From assembly GCA_003161495.1 (NCBI GenBank), contig PMOP01000518.1, positions 1 through 5,766 on the forward strand: a DNA stretch of 5,766 nt, written 5' to 3'. Numbering within the stretch: position 1 is the stretch's first letter; each line of letters begins with the position of its first letter. This document shows, in pieces, positions 1 to 5,766 of this stretch. Below the pieces are notes generated by a model. That model was not told where the DNA came from and made no database searches. It saw only the letters and a list, made by a program, of their open reading frames with translations. The DNA is from Acidobacteriota bacterium. GTDB lineage: Bacteria; Acidobacteriota; Terriglobia; Acidiferrales; UBA7541. The position numbers and the translations under genes were made by a program.

Positions 1-266
1 GCCACGCGGTTCATCCAGATAATCATGGTGACCACAAAAACGGCAGCGACCAGCAGCAATATGCCTTCAAACCCGTCTTCGCTGACTTTCCAGCGCTCCA
101 GCGCAATGGCCACAGCCAGACTGGAGGCTACGGCTGCGAAAACGCCTCCCCACACCCAGCGGGTAAGATTGGAGCGCCCGGTGCGATTCAGATATACGAG
201 TACGATGCCGACAACCAGGGCGGCTTCGACACCTTCACGAAGAGCGATGAGAAATGCAGAGAGCAA
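1..266 (-). CDS. FTR1/EfeU-family iron permease, N-terminal part (runs off left edge)
   Basis: This is the first 88 codons of an integral inner-membrane permease of the FTR1 family, which moves ferric iron (in EfeUOB-type systems after ferrous iron is oxidised) into the cytoplasm. The translation begins LSAFLIALREGVEAALVVGI, followed after a loop by a second hydrophobic segment (about residues 29-46) and a third (about 58-75, GILLLVAAVFVVTMIIW). The REGVE motif near residues 10-14 corresponds to the family's REGxE iron-binding motif in the first transmembrane helix; the second REGxE motif of a full permease would lie beyond the edge. No ATG lies between the upstream in-frame TAA and the conserved region. 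I therefore chose the TTG at 266-264, which has an AAGGA ribosome binding site 7 nt upstream and places the motif where it sits in other family members. It is divergent from the secretin gene. The family call is firm; the substrate is from family knowledge. Confidence 0.88.
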   Translation of the reverse strand, partial: MLSAFLIALREGVEAALVVGIVLVYLNRTGRSNLTRWVWGGVFAAVASSLAVAIALERWKVSEDGFEGILLLVAAVFVVTMIIWMNRV

Positions 267-273
267 AAAACAA

Positions 274-278
274 TCCTT
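274..278 (-). promoter_or_regulatory. Ribosome binding site fixing a TTG start
   Basis: On the minus strand AAGGA lies 7 nt before the TTG at 266-264. There is no alternative ATG in frame before the upstream TAA, so this site decides the start of the FTR1-family permease. Confidence 0.65.
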
Positions 279-345
279 AAATTAAAATTGCCGGCATAAA
301 AAAGAGCCTGCACCCAAAACCGGCTGCCGTGAGGGGACATTTTCC

Positions 346-366
346 AGTTGCAAATTGATTGCAACT
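346..366. promoter_or_regulatory. Perfect inverted repeat, possible operator
   Basis: AGTTGCAA (346-353) and TTGCAACT (359-366) are perfect reverse complements separated by 5 nt (ATTGA). The repeat lies about 80 bp upstream of the iron permease start and about 94 bp upstream of the secretin ATG. Its 21-bp size and two-fold symmetry fit a dimeric repressor site. Next to an iron permease, a Fur- or DtxR-type metal regulator is the natural guess, but the bases do not match the classical GATAATGATAATCATTATC Fur box. Eight paired bases with a 5-nt loop could also form a small hairpin, but no T-tract follows on either strand, so it is not an obvious terminator. Confidence 0.45.
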
Positions 367-459
367 AGAAACGCGTGTGTACCCGCCGACCTCGCCTGCT
401 AACAGCCTGCAAGTTTCTGCCGCCCGGGTGCTTCCCCTGACGGTAGAATAGGCATCTAC

Positions 460-3400
460 ATGATTCTAGCTATGATTCCATCCGAACGCCACCTCGGAAT
501 TCAATGCCCGACCGGCCAATTGGTTACGGTTCCCAGGCGGCTTGCAGCATTTGCGATTTCGGGATTGCTTATGTTGGCCCCAGCGTGGTCGCAATCCGCA
601 CCCGCTCAGTCGTCACCGGCTGTCGCGCCTGCACAGACTGCAAACCCTACCACGCCTGCTTCCCAAAAGGACAAGGCGCTCGCACGGAACGCTTTTTTGG
701 CAGGACGCCGGGCGGAGCAGGCCGGCGACCGGAAGGCCGAGTTTGCCGCCTACTCAGAGGCGGCTACCTACGATCCCTCCAACCGCGAGTACGCCATTTT
801 GAAGGAACACGCCAGGTTTCAAGTGGTGCAATCGATGGTCGAGACTGCGGAGCGGCAGGATATTGCCGGAAACACTCCCGGCGCGCGCCAGCTGCTGACC
901 GAAGCGCTGGCGATCGATCCGAACTTTGCGGTGGCGCGGGAACGCTTGCAGGAATTGACGCCCAGCCTGGAAGAAATTGAGGCCGCAAAAGGCCCGCGCC
1001 TGGGCGGTCTGCTGCGGGTGAATGCCAAACCCGGGACACAATCGTTCGACTATCGCGGGACGACGCGCGGCGCCTACGAGGAAATCGGCAGGCAGTTTGC
1101 CGTGAAAATGGTGTTTGACGGCGATCTGACCGATCGCGCGGTTCGCTTCCGGGTTCCCGATCTGGACTTTGACACCGCGGTCAGAGTTCTCGGGCGGCAG
1201 AGCAAAACATTCACTCGTGTCGTGGACGCACACACGCTGTTCGTCGCCGAAGACAATCCGCAAAAAGAGAAGGATTACACCATCGAAGTGGAAAAGGAAC
1301 TGCTGCTTCCGGCTTCCGTCTCACCGGATGAAATGAACGAAGCGGTGCGCATGATTCGCGAAATGACCGGCATCTCGCGGACGCAGTTGAATACGGCGAC
1401 ACGCACGCTGACCGTGCGCAGCACGGAGCAAAACGTGGCGCTCGCGCAAACGCTTCTCGAACAGATCGAACAGCCCCGCGGCGAATTGATGCTGGAAATC
1501 GAAATCCTGGAACTCAATCGCAACCTGACGAACGTGCTGGGAATTGCGCCGCCGTCATCTCAGACCATCTACGCGCTCACGTTGCCTCAGATCGAGGCGC
1601 TCGAGGCGGCGCAGAATATCGGAACCCTCGCTCAAATCCTGCAAACCATTTTCGGTAGCAGCGCCGGAAGCCCGGCCTCGCCCGCGCTGCTTCCCTCACT
1701 CGTCGCTTTCGGCGGAGGAAAATCCGTTTTTCTTACTGCCATGCCCAGCGCCACCGCAAATTTCAGCGAAGCGTTAAACGCTGTGCGTAGCGCGCAAAGG
1801 ATTTTGTTGCGCGCTCAAGATGGAAAACCCGCAACGTTTTTTGTCGGCGACCGCTATCCCATCGATCTCGGCCTGCTGTCCTCGAATTTGACCTCGACCA
1901 CGCCAGCAGCCGCGCAGGCGCTCCTGTTAGGGTTATCGCTTCCGCGAACGGATTACGACACGGGCAAGGGCCCCATATCGGTGGCCATCGCGGATTTCAA
2001 CAAGGATGGCCATTCCGATCTCGCGGTCGCGAATCAGACGGACGGAACGATTTCGGTCCTTCTCGGAAACGGCGACGGAACATTTGCTGCGCAGACCGTC
2101 GTTGTGATTCCGCCGGTGACGACGACTACGGGAACAACCAATGCAAGTCCATCGGCAATCGCTACAGGGGATTTTAACGATGACGGCAACATCGATATTG
2201 CCGTAACCGATATGGCCAATAGCCAGGTGACCATCTTCCTTGGCAACGGAGACGGCACGTTCAAAACGCCTGTGTCTTACCCCACAGGAAGTAATCCCGT
2301 GGCTCTCGTGGCCCAGGATTTCGACGGTGACGGCCAGCCGGATCTGGCCGTCGTGAATCAAGGTGACGGAAAAACCGCCAGCAGCGTTTCCGTTTTGCTT
2401 GGCAACAGAATAAACGGGGCGCAGGACGGAACATTCGGCGCGAAAACGGATTACCCCGTGGGTGTCTCGCCCTCGGCCATTACCACCGCCGTTTTCAGCA
2501 CGGGAGGATCTACGGACCTGGCGGTTACAAACAAGGGCAGCAACACCGTCTCCATCCTTCCCGGGAACGGAACGAATGGAACGCAGAATGGAACCTTTGG
2601 CGCGCAAGTCACTTTGACCACCGGAAACGCGCCCGCGGGTATCGCTGCGGCGGACTTTAATGGCGATGGGCATCCAGACCTGGCCGTCACTAACCAAACG
2701 GACGGCACGGTTTCGATTATGCTGGGAAACGGCAACGGCACTTTTCTGCCACAGACGGTCTACACAGCCGGATCGGGTCCGGTCGGTTTGATCGCCGCGA
2801 CATTCACGGGTGCCACCACGGATCTCGCCGTCGCGGATGAATCGGCGAACATTGTAAACATTTTGATCGGAAATGGCGACGGAACGTTTAACCTTCCTGT
2901 TTCTTTGCCCACGGGAAATTCTCCCGTGTCATTGGCGGGCGCCGATCTGAACGGTGATGGCACGATCGATCTTGTAACCGCGAACAACTCCTCCAACACG
3001 GTGACCGTTACCCTCAATACTGTGCAATCCGAGGCGAGTACTTCCCCCCAAACCGGCTATCCTTCCGCCGAATATGAGGATTTGGGATTGAAAATAAAGG
3101 CCACGCCGCGTCTGCACGATAACAACGAGGTCACGCTGCAACTTCAGTTCGATATTAAAAGCCTTACGGGCTCCAGCATCAACGGGATTCCCATCCTGAG
3201 CAATCGCAACATCGAACAAACCATTCGCCTTCGCGAAAATGAAACCTCGGTTATTTCTGGAATCCTGCAGTCAAACCAGATGGCGGGGACCAGCGGATTA
3301 CCCTGGACTTCCACGGCTCCAGGCGTCGGTTTGCTGACGGGCGAGGAAAACGCCAACAATCAAAAAACAGAGTTGCTGATCCTGGTGACTCCTCGCGCCC

Positions 3401-3705
3401 TGCGCTTGCCGCCTCATGACGTGCCGGCGGTCTATGCTGGACGCGGTGAGCCGGCAACGCCGCCGGCAGGTCCGCTGCCGGGTTTGCAGGGAATCCCGCT
3501 GCCCGGGCAAGCCGGAGCGCCTCTTCCGAATCAGCCGCCCCAAGGTGGTCGCCAGATATTTTCGCCTGGAGTGCCGCCAGGTCAGGCGCCTGGAACCGTG
3601 GTCCTGCCGCAGCAACTGCCGCCGGACCAACAACAACAGCAACAGCAACTACAACAGCAACTACAACAGCAACAGCAGCAACAACCTCAACCCCAACAGC
3701 AGTGA
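460..3705 (+). CDS. Secretin-family outer-membrane channel with an inserted FG-GAP beta-propeller
   Basis: This 1081-residue protein should form a multimeric outer-membrane channel of the GspD/PilQ secretin superfamily. In order: signal peptide (RRLAAFAISGLLMLAPAWS, about 26-44); Ala/Pro/Ser-rich linker; two TPR-like units (about 73-107 and 131-165); an N0/STN-like domain (about 190-265); an N1-like domain (about 272-340); the secretin domain's first half (about 344-497), including VGDRYPI at 462-468. Seven FG-GAP units (about 500-853) follow, then the second half (about 865-979), with YEDLGLKIKATP, GIPILSNRNIEQT and TELLILVTPRAL matching the usual secretin end. The tail is Pro/Gly-rich and then polyglutamine. 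Ordinary secretins have only a short loop where the propeller sits. The start is uncertain: ATG 460 has a weak AATAGG 7 nt upstream, ATG 472 has none, and TTG 520 would give a classical signal peptide length. No secretion or pilus partner gene is nearby, so which system it serves is unknown. The secretin identity is firm; the role of the propeller is inference. Confidence 0.9.
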   Translation: MILAMIPSERHLGIQCPTGQLVTVPRRLAAFAISGLLMLAPAWSQSAPAQSSPAVAPAQTANPTTPASQKDKALARNAFLAGRRAEQAGDRKAEFAAYSEAATYDPSNREYAILKEHARFQVVQSMVETAERQDIAGNTPGARQLLTEALAIDPNFAVARERLQELTPSLEEIEAAKGPRLGGLLRVNAKPGTQSFDYRGTTRGAYEEIGRQFAVKMVFDGDLTDRAVRFRVPDLDFDTAVRVLGRQSKTFTRVVDAHTLFVAEDNPQKEKDYTIEVEKELLLPASVSPDEMNEAVRMIREMTGISRTQLNTATRTLTVRSTEQNVALAQTLLEQIEQPRGELMLEIEILELNRNLTNVLGIAPPSSQTIYALTLPQIEALEAAQNIGTLAQILQTIFGSSAGSPASPALLPSLVAFGGGKSVFLTAMPSATANFSEALNAVRSAQRILLRAQDGKPATFFVGDRYPIDLGLLSSNLTSTTPAAAQALLLGLSLPRTDYDTGKGPISVAIADFNKDGHSDLAVANQTDGTISVLLGNGDGTFAAQTVVVIPPVTTTTGTTNASPSAIATGDFNDDGNIDIAVTDMANSQVTIFLGNGDGTFKTPVSYPTGSNPVALVAQDFDGDGQPDLAVVNQGDGKTASSVSVLLGNRINGAQDGTFGAKTDYPVGVSPSAITTAVFSTGGSTDLAVTNKGSNTVSILPGNGTNGTQNGTFGAQVTLTTGNAPAGIAAADFNGDGHPDLAVTNQTDGTVSIMLGNGNGTFLPQTVYTAGSGPVGLIAATFTGATTDLAVADESANIVNILIGNGDGTFNLPVSLPTGNSPVSLAGADLNGDGTIDLVTANNSSNTVTVTLNTVQSEASTSPQTGYPSAEYEDLGLKIKATPRLHDNNEVTLQLQFDIKSLTGSSINGIPILSNRNIEQTIRLRENETSVISGILQSNQMAGTSGLPWTSTAPGVGLLTGEENANNQKTELLILVTPRALRLPPHDVPAVYAGRGEPATPPAGPLPGLQGIPLPGQAGAPLPNQPPQGGRQIFSPGVPPGQAPGTVVLPQQLPPDQQQQQQQLQQQLQQQQQQQPQPQQQ
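1957..3018 (+). repeat. Seven FG-GAP/VCBS-type repeats inside the secretin gene
   Basis: Seven units carry the pattern of an Asp-rich calcium-type loop, then DLAV, then a VSVLLGNGDGTF-like strand. Loop positions by residue: 512-520 (DFNKDGHSD), 571-579 (DFNDDGNID), 620-628 (DFDGDGQPD), 678-686 (degenerate, VFSTGGSTD), 732-740 (DFNGDGHPD), 780-788 (degenerate, ATFTGATTD) and 829-837 (DLNGDGTID). Five keep the D-x-[ND]-x-D-G-x-x-D calcium-binding pattern seen in integrin-type propellers. Units 3 and 4 share an extra NGxQ[DN]GTFGA segment, which suggests that one arose by duplication of the other. Seven units would make a closed seven-bladed propeller. Confidence 0.85.
3628..3702 (+). repeat. 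CAA/CAG repeat coding a polyglutamine C-terminus
   Basis: The last 25 codons of the secretin gene are almost all CAA or CAG, coding runs of seven, three and seven Gln separated by Leu, then Pro/Gln. The segment follows a Pro/Gly-rich linker (about residues 984-1056). The mixed CAA/CAG/CTA units look like a slippage-prone simple repeat. The reading frame stays open to the TGA at 3703. Confidence 0.9.
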
Positions 3706-3763
3706 GGAAGTGATTTTCTTGTTTGATGGAATTCAGGTGGCGCTCACCCACCCGGCTTGGAAA

Positions 3764-4273
3764 TTATGTGCGCGGACGAGCCCACGGAAGCGTGGAATTG
3801 GCAAACGCGATTTCCCCTCGCAGCAGATGATATACATACGCGCCCAGGCAAAATTTCCCAAACAAGAGCACCGCAAACGCGACTACCAGGAACGCTTCAA
3901 GGATCCACGCCGCAAGGATCCAGCCTGCCAACAGCGCCGCACCTGCCAGAAGCATGAAGGCCGCCGCCATGCCCTGGGCAAACGCGCGCGGCGCAGGAGA
4001 GGGCGCGAGCAACGGTTTTCCGCGGGGCGCGGCGATCACGCGGTTGTAAAACATCTCGAAGGGATTCCATTTCGGAAACGCCACGTTCCACCACAGCATC
4101 GCGGAAAGCACGAAAAAGAAAACGGGAGATTGCAGAAATATCGCGACAATGACCAGCGGCCCCATGATTCTCGGCTGAAAATACAGCCCGGAAAAATGCA
4201 TATCGCACACGGAGTCCGCTTCTTCCACAAAGCCCTGCTGCTTCATGAAATTTTTTACAGTTGAGGAAATCAT
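3764..4273 (-). CDS. DUF4395-like integral membrane protein
   Basis: This 169-residue protein of unknown function resembles the DUF4395 family. It has a short polar N-terminus with Cys23 and His26, then a hydrophobic block of probably two helices (about 36-66, ending NVAFPKWNPFEMFYN). A basic Pro-rich loop leads to PRAFAQG (95-101), which matches the RFAQ-type motif of the family. Two more helices follow (about 102-125 and 126-148), and the last contains KFCLGAYVY, equivalent to the family's conserved FClG-C-Y segment but with Ala145 where many members have a second Cys. I chose the ATG at 4273-4271; an in-frame TTG at 4294 is possible, and neither has a clear ribosome binding site. It lies 117 bp downstream of the hydrolase gene on the same strand, so co-transcription is possible, and it converges on the secretin gene. 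The family call rests on remembered motifs; no function is claimed. Confidence 0.7.
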   Translation of the reverse strand: MISSTVKNFMKQQGFVEEADSVCDMHFSGLYFQPRIMGPLVIVAIFLQSPVFFFVLSAMLWWNVAFPKWNPFEMFYNRVIAAPRGKPLLAPSPAPRAFAQGMAAAFMLLAGAALLAGWILAAWILEAFLVVAFAVLLFGKFCLGAYVYHLLRGEIAFANSTLPWARPRT

Positions 4274-4311
4274 AGTAAGTATTGGATGAGGCAACGGCCC
4301 GCAAGGGCTCT

Positions 4312-4351
4312 AGTATATCTTCCGCCTAATCATATCTTCGTCTAATCATAT
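4312..4351 (-). promoter_or_regulatory. AT-rich upstream region with two direct repeats and a -10-like box
   Basis: CTAATCATAT occurs twice on the plus strand (4326-4335 and 4342-4351), 16 bp apart start to start, in the AT-rich gap before the DUF4395-like gene. On the minus strand TATACT (4317-4312) resembles a sigma-70 -10 box, but the bases where a -35 box should lie (CGAAGA, 17 bp upstream) match poorly. The repeats overlap the expected -35 zone, as an activator or repressor site would. Confidence 0.3.
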
Positions 4352-4390
4352 AAAGGACGAGCGACTTTCGCGCGTGGCCGGATGATTAGC

Positions 4391-5455
4391 CTAACCGTTC
4401 TTTAAATTATCGAGCCGCGGCGGCATGTCCAGAAACGCCCGCATCACGTGCCAGAACTGTTCGCGATTAATTCCCAGCGAAAGCGCATGCGCCGCCCCGG
4501 GCAGGATCGCAAACTGCCGGTCCGCATAGGGCAGCTTGGTATAAAAATTAATCAGGTCCACTTCGGTGGCGATTCCGTCATATTCGCCGCGCACAATCAG
4601 CACGGGCGAATGGACTTTGAGCGGGTCGACGATCGGCAGGTTCGTGGTCATATCGAGATACGTGCCCGTCGGAATGTCATTGCCGAATTTCATTTCGGCG
4701 TCGGCCAGCGCTTCGCCGACCGCAGGGTCGGATGTGCCGGGTTTGTCCCGCGTGAAAATACTGCGAATCATGTCGCGATCTCGCGGCCGCCGGTTGTGCG
4801 TCCGGTAAAATTCCACTTGCTTGGCTCGATCGGTCAGCGTTGGCGAACCTTCGCCGGTATAGGTGAACGCTGCCAGCACGAGCCGGTTGATGAGTTCCGG
4901 ATGAGCCATTGCAAACGCACCGGCACGCAGCGCACCGGACGATTCGCCAAAAACATGGAACCGCTGCTGCCCCGTTTCCCGCGCCACCACTGGAATCGCG
5001 GCCTTCAAATCTTCGACGCCATCCGCGATATTGGAATTCCCCTCGCCTCTTGAAGATTTACCATAGCCTGTAAAGTCCATCGTCCAGACGTCAAATCTAA
5101 ACCGCGCAAACGCATCCATCAGCGAATATTCGCCGCGCCCCGGCACCGTCAAGTCAAACGACGAGGAAGATATGGAAGATCCATGCACGAGTAACAGCAC
5201 AGGCAACGCCGCCTTCCCCGCCTGAGGCGCGCCAACGCGTTTCCGAAACATGTACAGCTTCACATCGCCCTTTTGCGCCCAGTATTCCTTGCTCCATATT
5301 TTTTCGTTCGCCGCACCGGGCTTCTCCATTTGTCCGCCAATGGACTGTGCGAATGTTTCGCCAGCAATGCTCGGGAGCACAAGCCCTCCCGCAATCGCAG
5401 GCCCTGCGCTCATAAGAAATTTCCGCCGTGATGCACGGCCATTGGTCATGGACAT
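4391..5455 (-). CDS. Tat-exported alpha/beta hydrolase
   Basis: This 354-residue alpha/beta-fold hydrolase is predicted to act outside the cytoplasm. The N-terminus carries a twin-arginine signal (SRRKFL, residues 9-14), followed by an Ala/Gly-rich hydrophobic stretch and a likely cleavage site near TFAQS (34-38). The fold's landmarks appear in order: LLLVHGSS (87-94) for the oxyanion hole; MDFTGYGKS (126-134); nucleophile elbow GESSG with Ser172; VRGEYD with acid Asp293; and GAAHAL with His323. A variable cap-like stretch lies at about 198-275. Length and domain order are normal for the family and all triad residues are present. The substrate cannot be told from sequence; esterase, lipase or C-C hydrolase activities are all possible. 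ATG 5455 is chosen because GGAGG ends 5 nt upstream; the second ATG at 5449 is less well placed. A candidate promoter lies at 5494-5523. Confidence 0.87.
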   Translation of the reverse strand: MSMTNGRASRRKFLMSAGPAIAGGLVLPSIAGETFAQSIGGQMEKPGAANEKIWSKEYWAQKGDVKLYMFRKRVGAPQAGKAALPVLLLVHGSSISSSSFDLTVPGRGEYSLMDAFARFRFDVWTMDFTGYGKSSRGEGNSNIADGVEDLKAAIPVVARETGQQRFHVFGESSGALRAGAFAMAHPELINRLVLAAFTYTGEGSPTLTDRAKQVEFYRTHNRRPRDRDMIRSIFTRDKPGTSDPAVGEALADAEMKFGNDIPTGTYLDMTTNLPIVDPLKVHSPVLIVRGEYDGIATEVDLINFYTKLPYADRQFAILPGAAHALSLGINREQFWHVMRAFLDMPPRLDNLKNG

Positions 5456-5458
5456 TGT

Positions 5459-5465
5459 TCCCTCC
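5459..5465 (-). promoter_or_regulatory. Strong ribosome binding site of the hydrolase gene
   Basis: Minus-strand GGAGGGA lies directly before ACA and the ATG at 5455. Its GGAGG core is 5 nt from that ATG and 11 nt from the next in-frame ATG, favouring the first. Confidence 0.7.
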
Positions 5466-5493
5466 AGAAACTTTCAATCGGAATGGTGACGCT

Positions 5494-5523
5494 ACAATAC
5501 TCTCTTCCTGGTGATTCCTTCAA
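5494..5523 (-). promoter_or_regulatory. Candidate sigma-70 promoter for the hydrolase gene
   Basis: On the minus strand TTGAAG (5523-5518) and TATTGT (5499-5494) are separated by 18 bp. They match four of six and four of six bases of the -35 and -10 consensus. A start about 7 nt downstream would give a leader of roughly 30 nt before ATG 5455. The -35 box overlaps the end of the hicB-like stump. Confidence 0.4.
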
Positions 5524-5525
5524 CA

Positions 5526-5594
5526 TCAGTGATTTAAGGGAAAAAGCGTCGCAGGCAGGTCGTCGTCACTCCAGTAAATGAACCCTTCATATTT
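5526..5594 (-). pseudogene. Truncated HicB-like antitoxin remnant without a start codon
   Basis: In the frame shifted by one from hicA, the translation KYEGFIYWSDDD closely resembles the N-terminus of a HicB subgroup that begins MKYExxIYWSxED. The resemblance stops after about 12 residues: the frame continues DLPATLFPLNH and ends at TGA 5528-5526, missing the rest of the HicB partial-RNase-H-like domain and any DNA-binding region. Where the initiator Met would be there is CCG, just after a tandem GCCGAA duplication. The frame is open upstream only to the TAA at 5639-5637, with no ATG, GTG or TTG between. It overlaps the last bases of hicA, where a translationally coupled antitoxin might sit. 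The family match is from memory of a short motif, so chance similarity is possible. Confidence 0.5.
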
Positions 5595-5766
5595 CGGCTT
5601 CGGCGTGAACCCCTCCCGAGCGCCAGAGCAATTCGATTAGTTGATCCACGCTCATTTCAACATCACGGAGAATTCCACGGAGCAGTCCTGGTCCGATGGT
5701 TTCGCCTGAGTGAAGGGGAACAGCAGTAGCTCTCCCATCGGAATGCCTGAGGAAAAAGTGGCTGCC
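5587..5766 (-). CDS. hicA: HicA-family mRNA interferase toxin, C-terminal part (runs off right edge)
   Basis: Fifty-nine codons and a TGA are visible; the N-terminal strand and helix lie beyond the edge. The translation starts GSHFFLRHSDGRATAVPLHS and continues through GETIGPGLLRGILRDVEMSVDQ, matching the HicA pattern GSHhxFRHxDG, then VPxHSGxxIxPGxLRxIL. HicA toxins are small double-stranded-RNA-binding-fold proteins that cleave mRNA, and His3 of this fragment, in the G-S-H motif, corresponds to the catalytic histidine. The core seems intact. After the usual end (IELL) there is a tail, WRSGGVHAEAEI, which may be read-through into formerly non-coding or hicB leader sequence. The antitoxin may be the broken stump overlapping the stop, or an intact hicB may lie upstream outside the window, since both gene orders occur in this family. 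Confidence 0.82.
   Translation of the reverse strand, partial: GSHFFLRHSDGRATAVPLHSGETIGPGLLRGILRDVEMSVDQLIELLWRSGGVHAEAEI

Noticed and set aside
25..285. Plus-strand 86-codon open frame at the left edge
   Set aside because: Its translation is Ser/Thr/Arg-rich without any family feature and lies wholly opposite the clear FTR1-family permease.
1933..2697. Minus-strand 254-codon open frame within the propeller region
   Set aside because: It is a shadow of the repetitive secretin gene; the opposite frame carries the clear FG-GAP repeats.
3736..3752. GGTGG...CCACC hairpin between the convergent secretin and DUF4395-like genes
   Set aside because: The stem is only 5 bp and no T-tract follows on either strand, so it does not qualify as an intrinsic terminator.
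3416..4264. Plus-strand 282-codon open frame spanning the secretin end and the DUF4395-like gene
   Set aside because: The translation is highly basic and low-complexity, includes an Asn/Ser run from the frame-shifted CAA repeat, and overlaps two better-supported genes.
4386..4396. TTAGCCTAACC, resembling part of a DtxR/IdeR operator
   Set aside because: Only about half of the 19-bp site is present, and it overlaps the hydrolase stop codon, so coding constraint or chance explains it.
4448..5053. Plus-strand 201-codon open frame opposite the hydrolase
   Set aside because: The minus-strand hydrolase has a full catalytic triad and signal; this frame has no recognisable motif.
5534..5590. 18-codon open frame starting in an ATGA overlap with the hicA stop
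   Set aside because: Its product (MKGSFTGVTTT...) shows no antitoxin-like feature; the HicB-like sequence is in a different frame.

Overview
The window reads as a piece of a GC-rich Gram-negative chromosome. An outer-membrane secretin, a twin-arginine exported hydrolase and an FTR1-type iron permease fit together best in an Acidobacteriota-like genome. That lineage is an inference from gene style; no rRNA or other marker gene is present.

Layout. (1) Positions 1-266, minus strand: the N-terminal part of an FTR1/EfeU-family iron permease, starting from a TTG codon and running off the left edge. (2) Positions 267-459: a divergent intergenic region with a perfect 8+8 bp inverted repeat at 346-366. 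(3) Positions 460-3705, plus strand: one large gene for a 1081-residue secretin-family protein. It has a signal peptide, TPR region, N0/STN-like domain, N1-like domain and a secretin domain that is interrupted by about 350 residues of FG-GAP repeats. I count seven repeat units, the number needed for a complete seven-bladed beta-propeller. The protein ends in a Pro/Gly-rich and polyglutamine tail. (4) Positions 3764-4273, minus strand: a small membrane protein resembling DUF4395. (5) Positions 4391-5455, minus strand: a Tat-exported alpha/beta hydrolase with a visible catalytic triad, a strong ribosome binding site and a plausible promoter. (6) Positions 5526-5766, minus strand: the C-terminal part of a HicA-family toxin running off the right edge, overlapped at its stop by a short stump that looks like the N-terminus of a HicB antitoxin without a start codon.

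The genes do not form one pathway. The secretin stands alone, with no gsp, pil or tad partner in view, and converges on the DUF4395/hydrolase pair. The most notable object is the secretin with a beta-propeller built into its pore-forming domain. The second is the apparent hicA with a broken hicB at the right edge.
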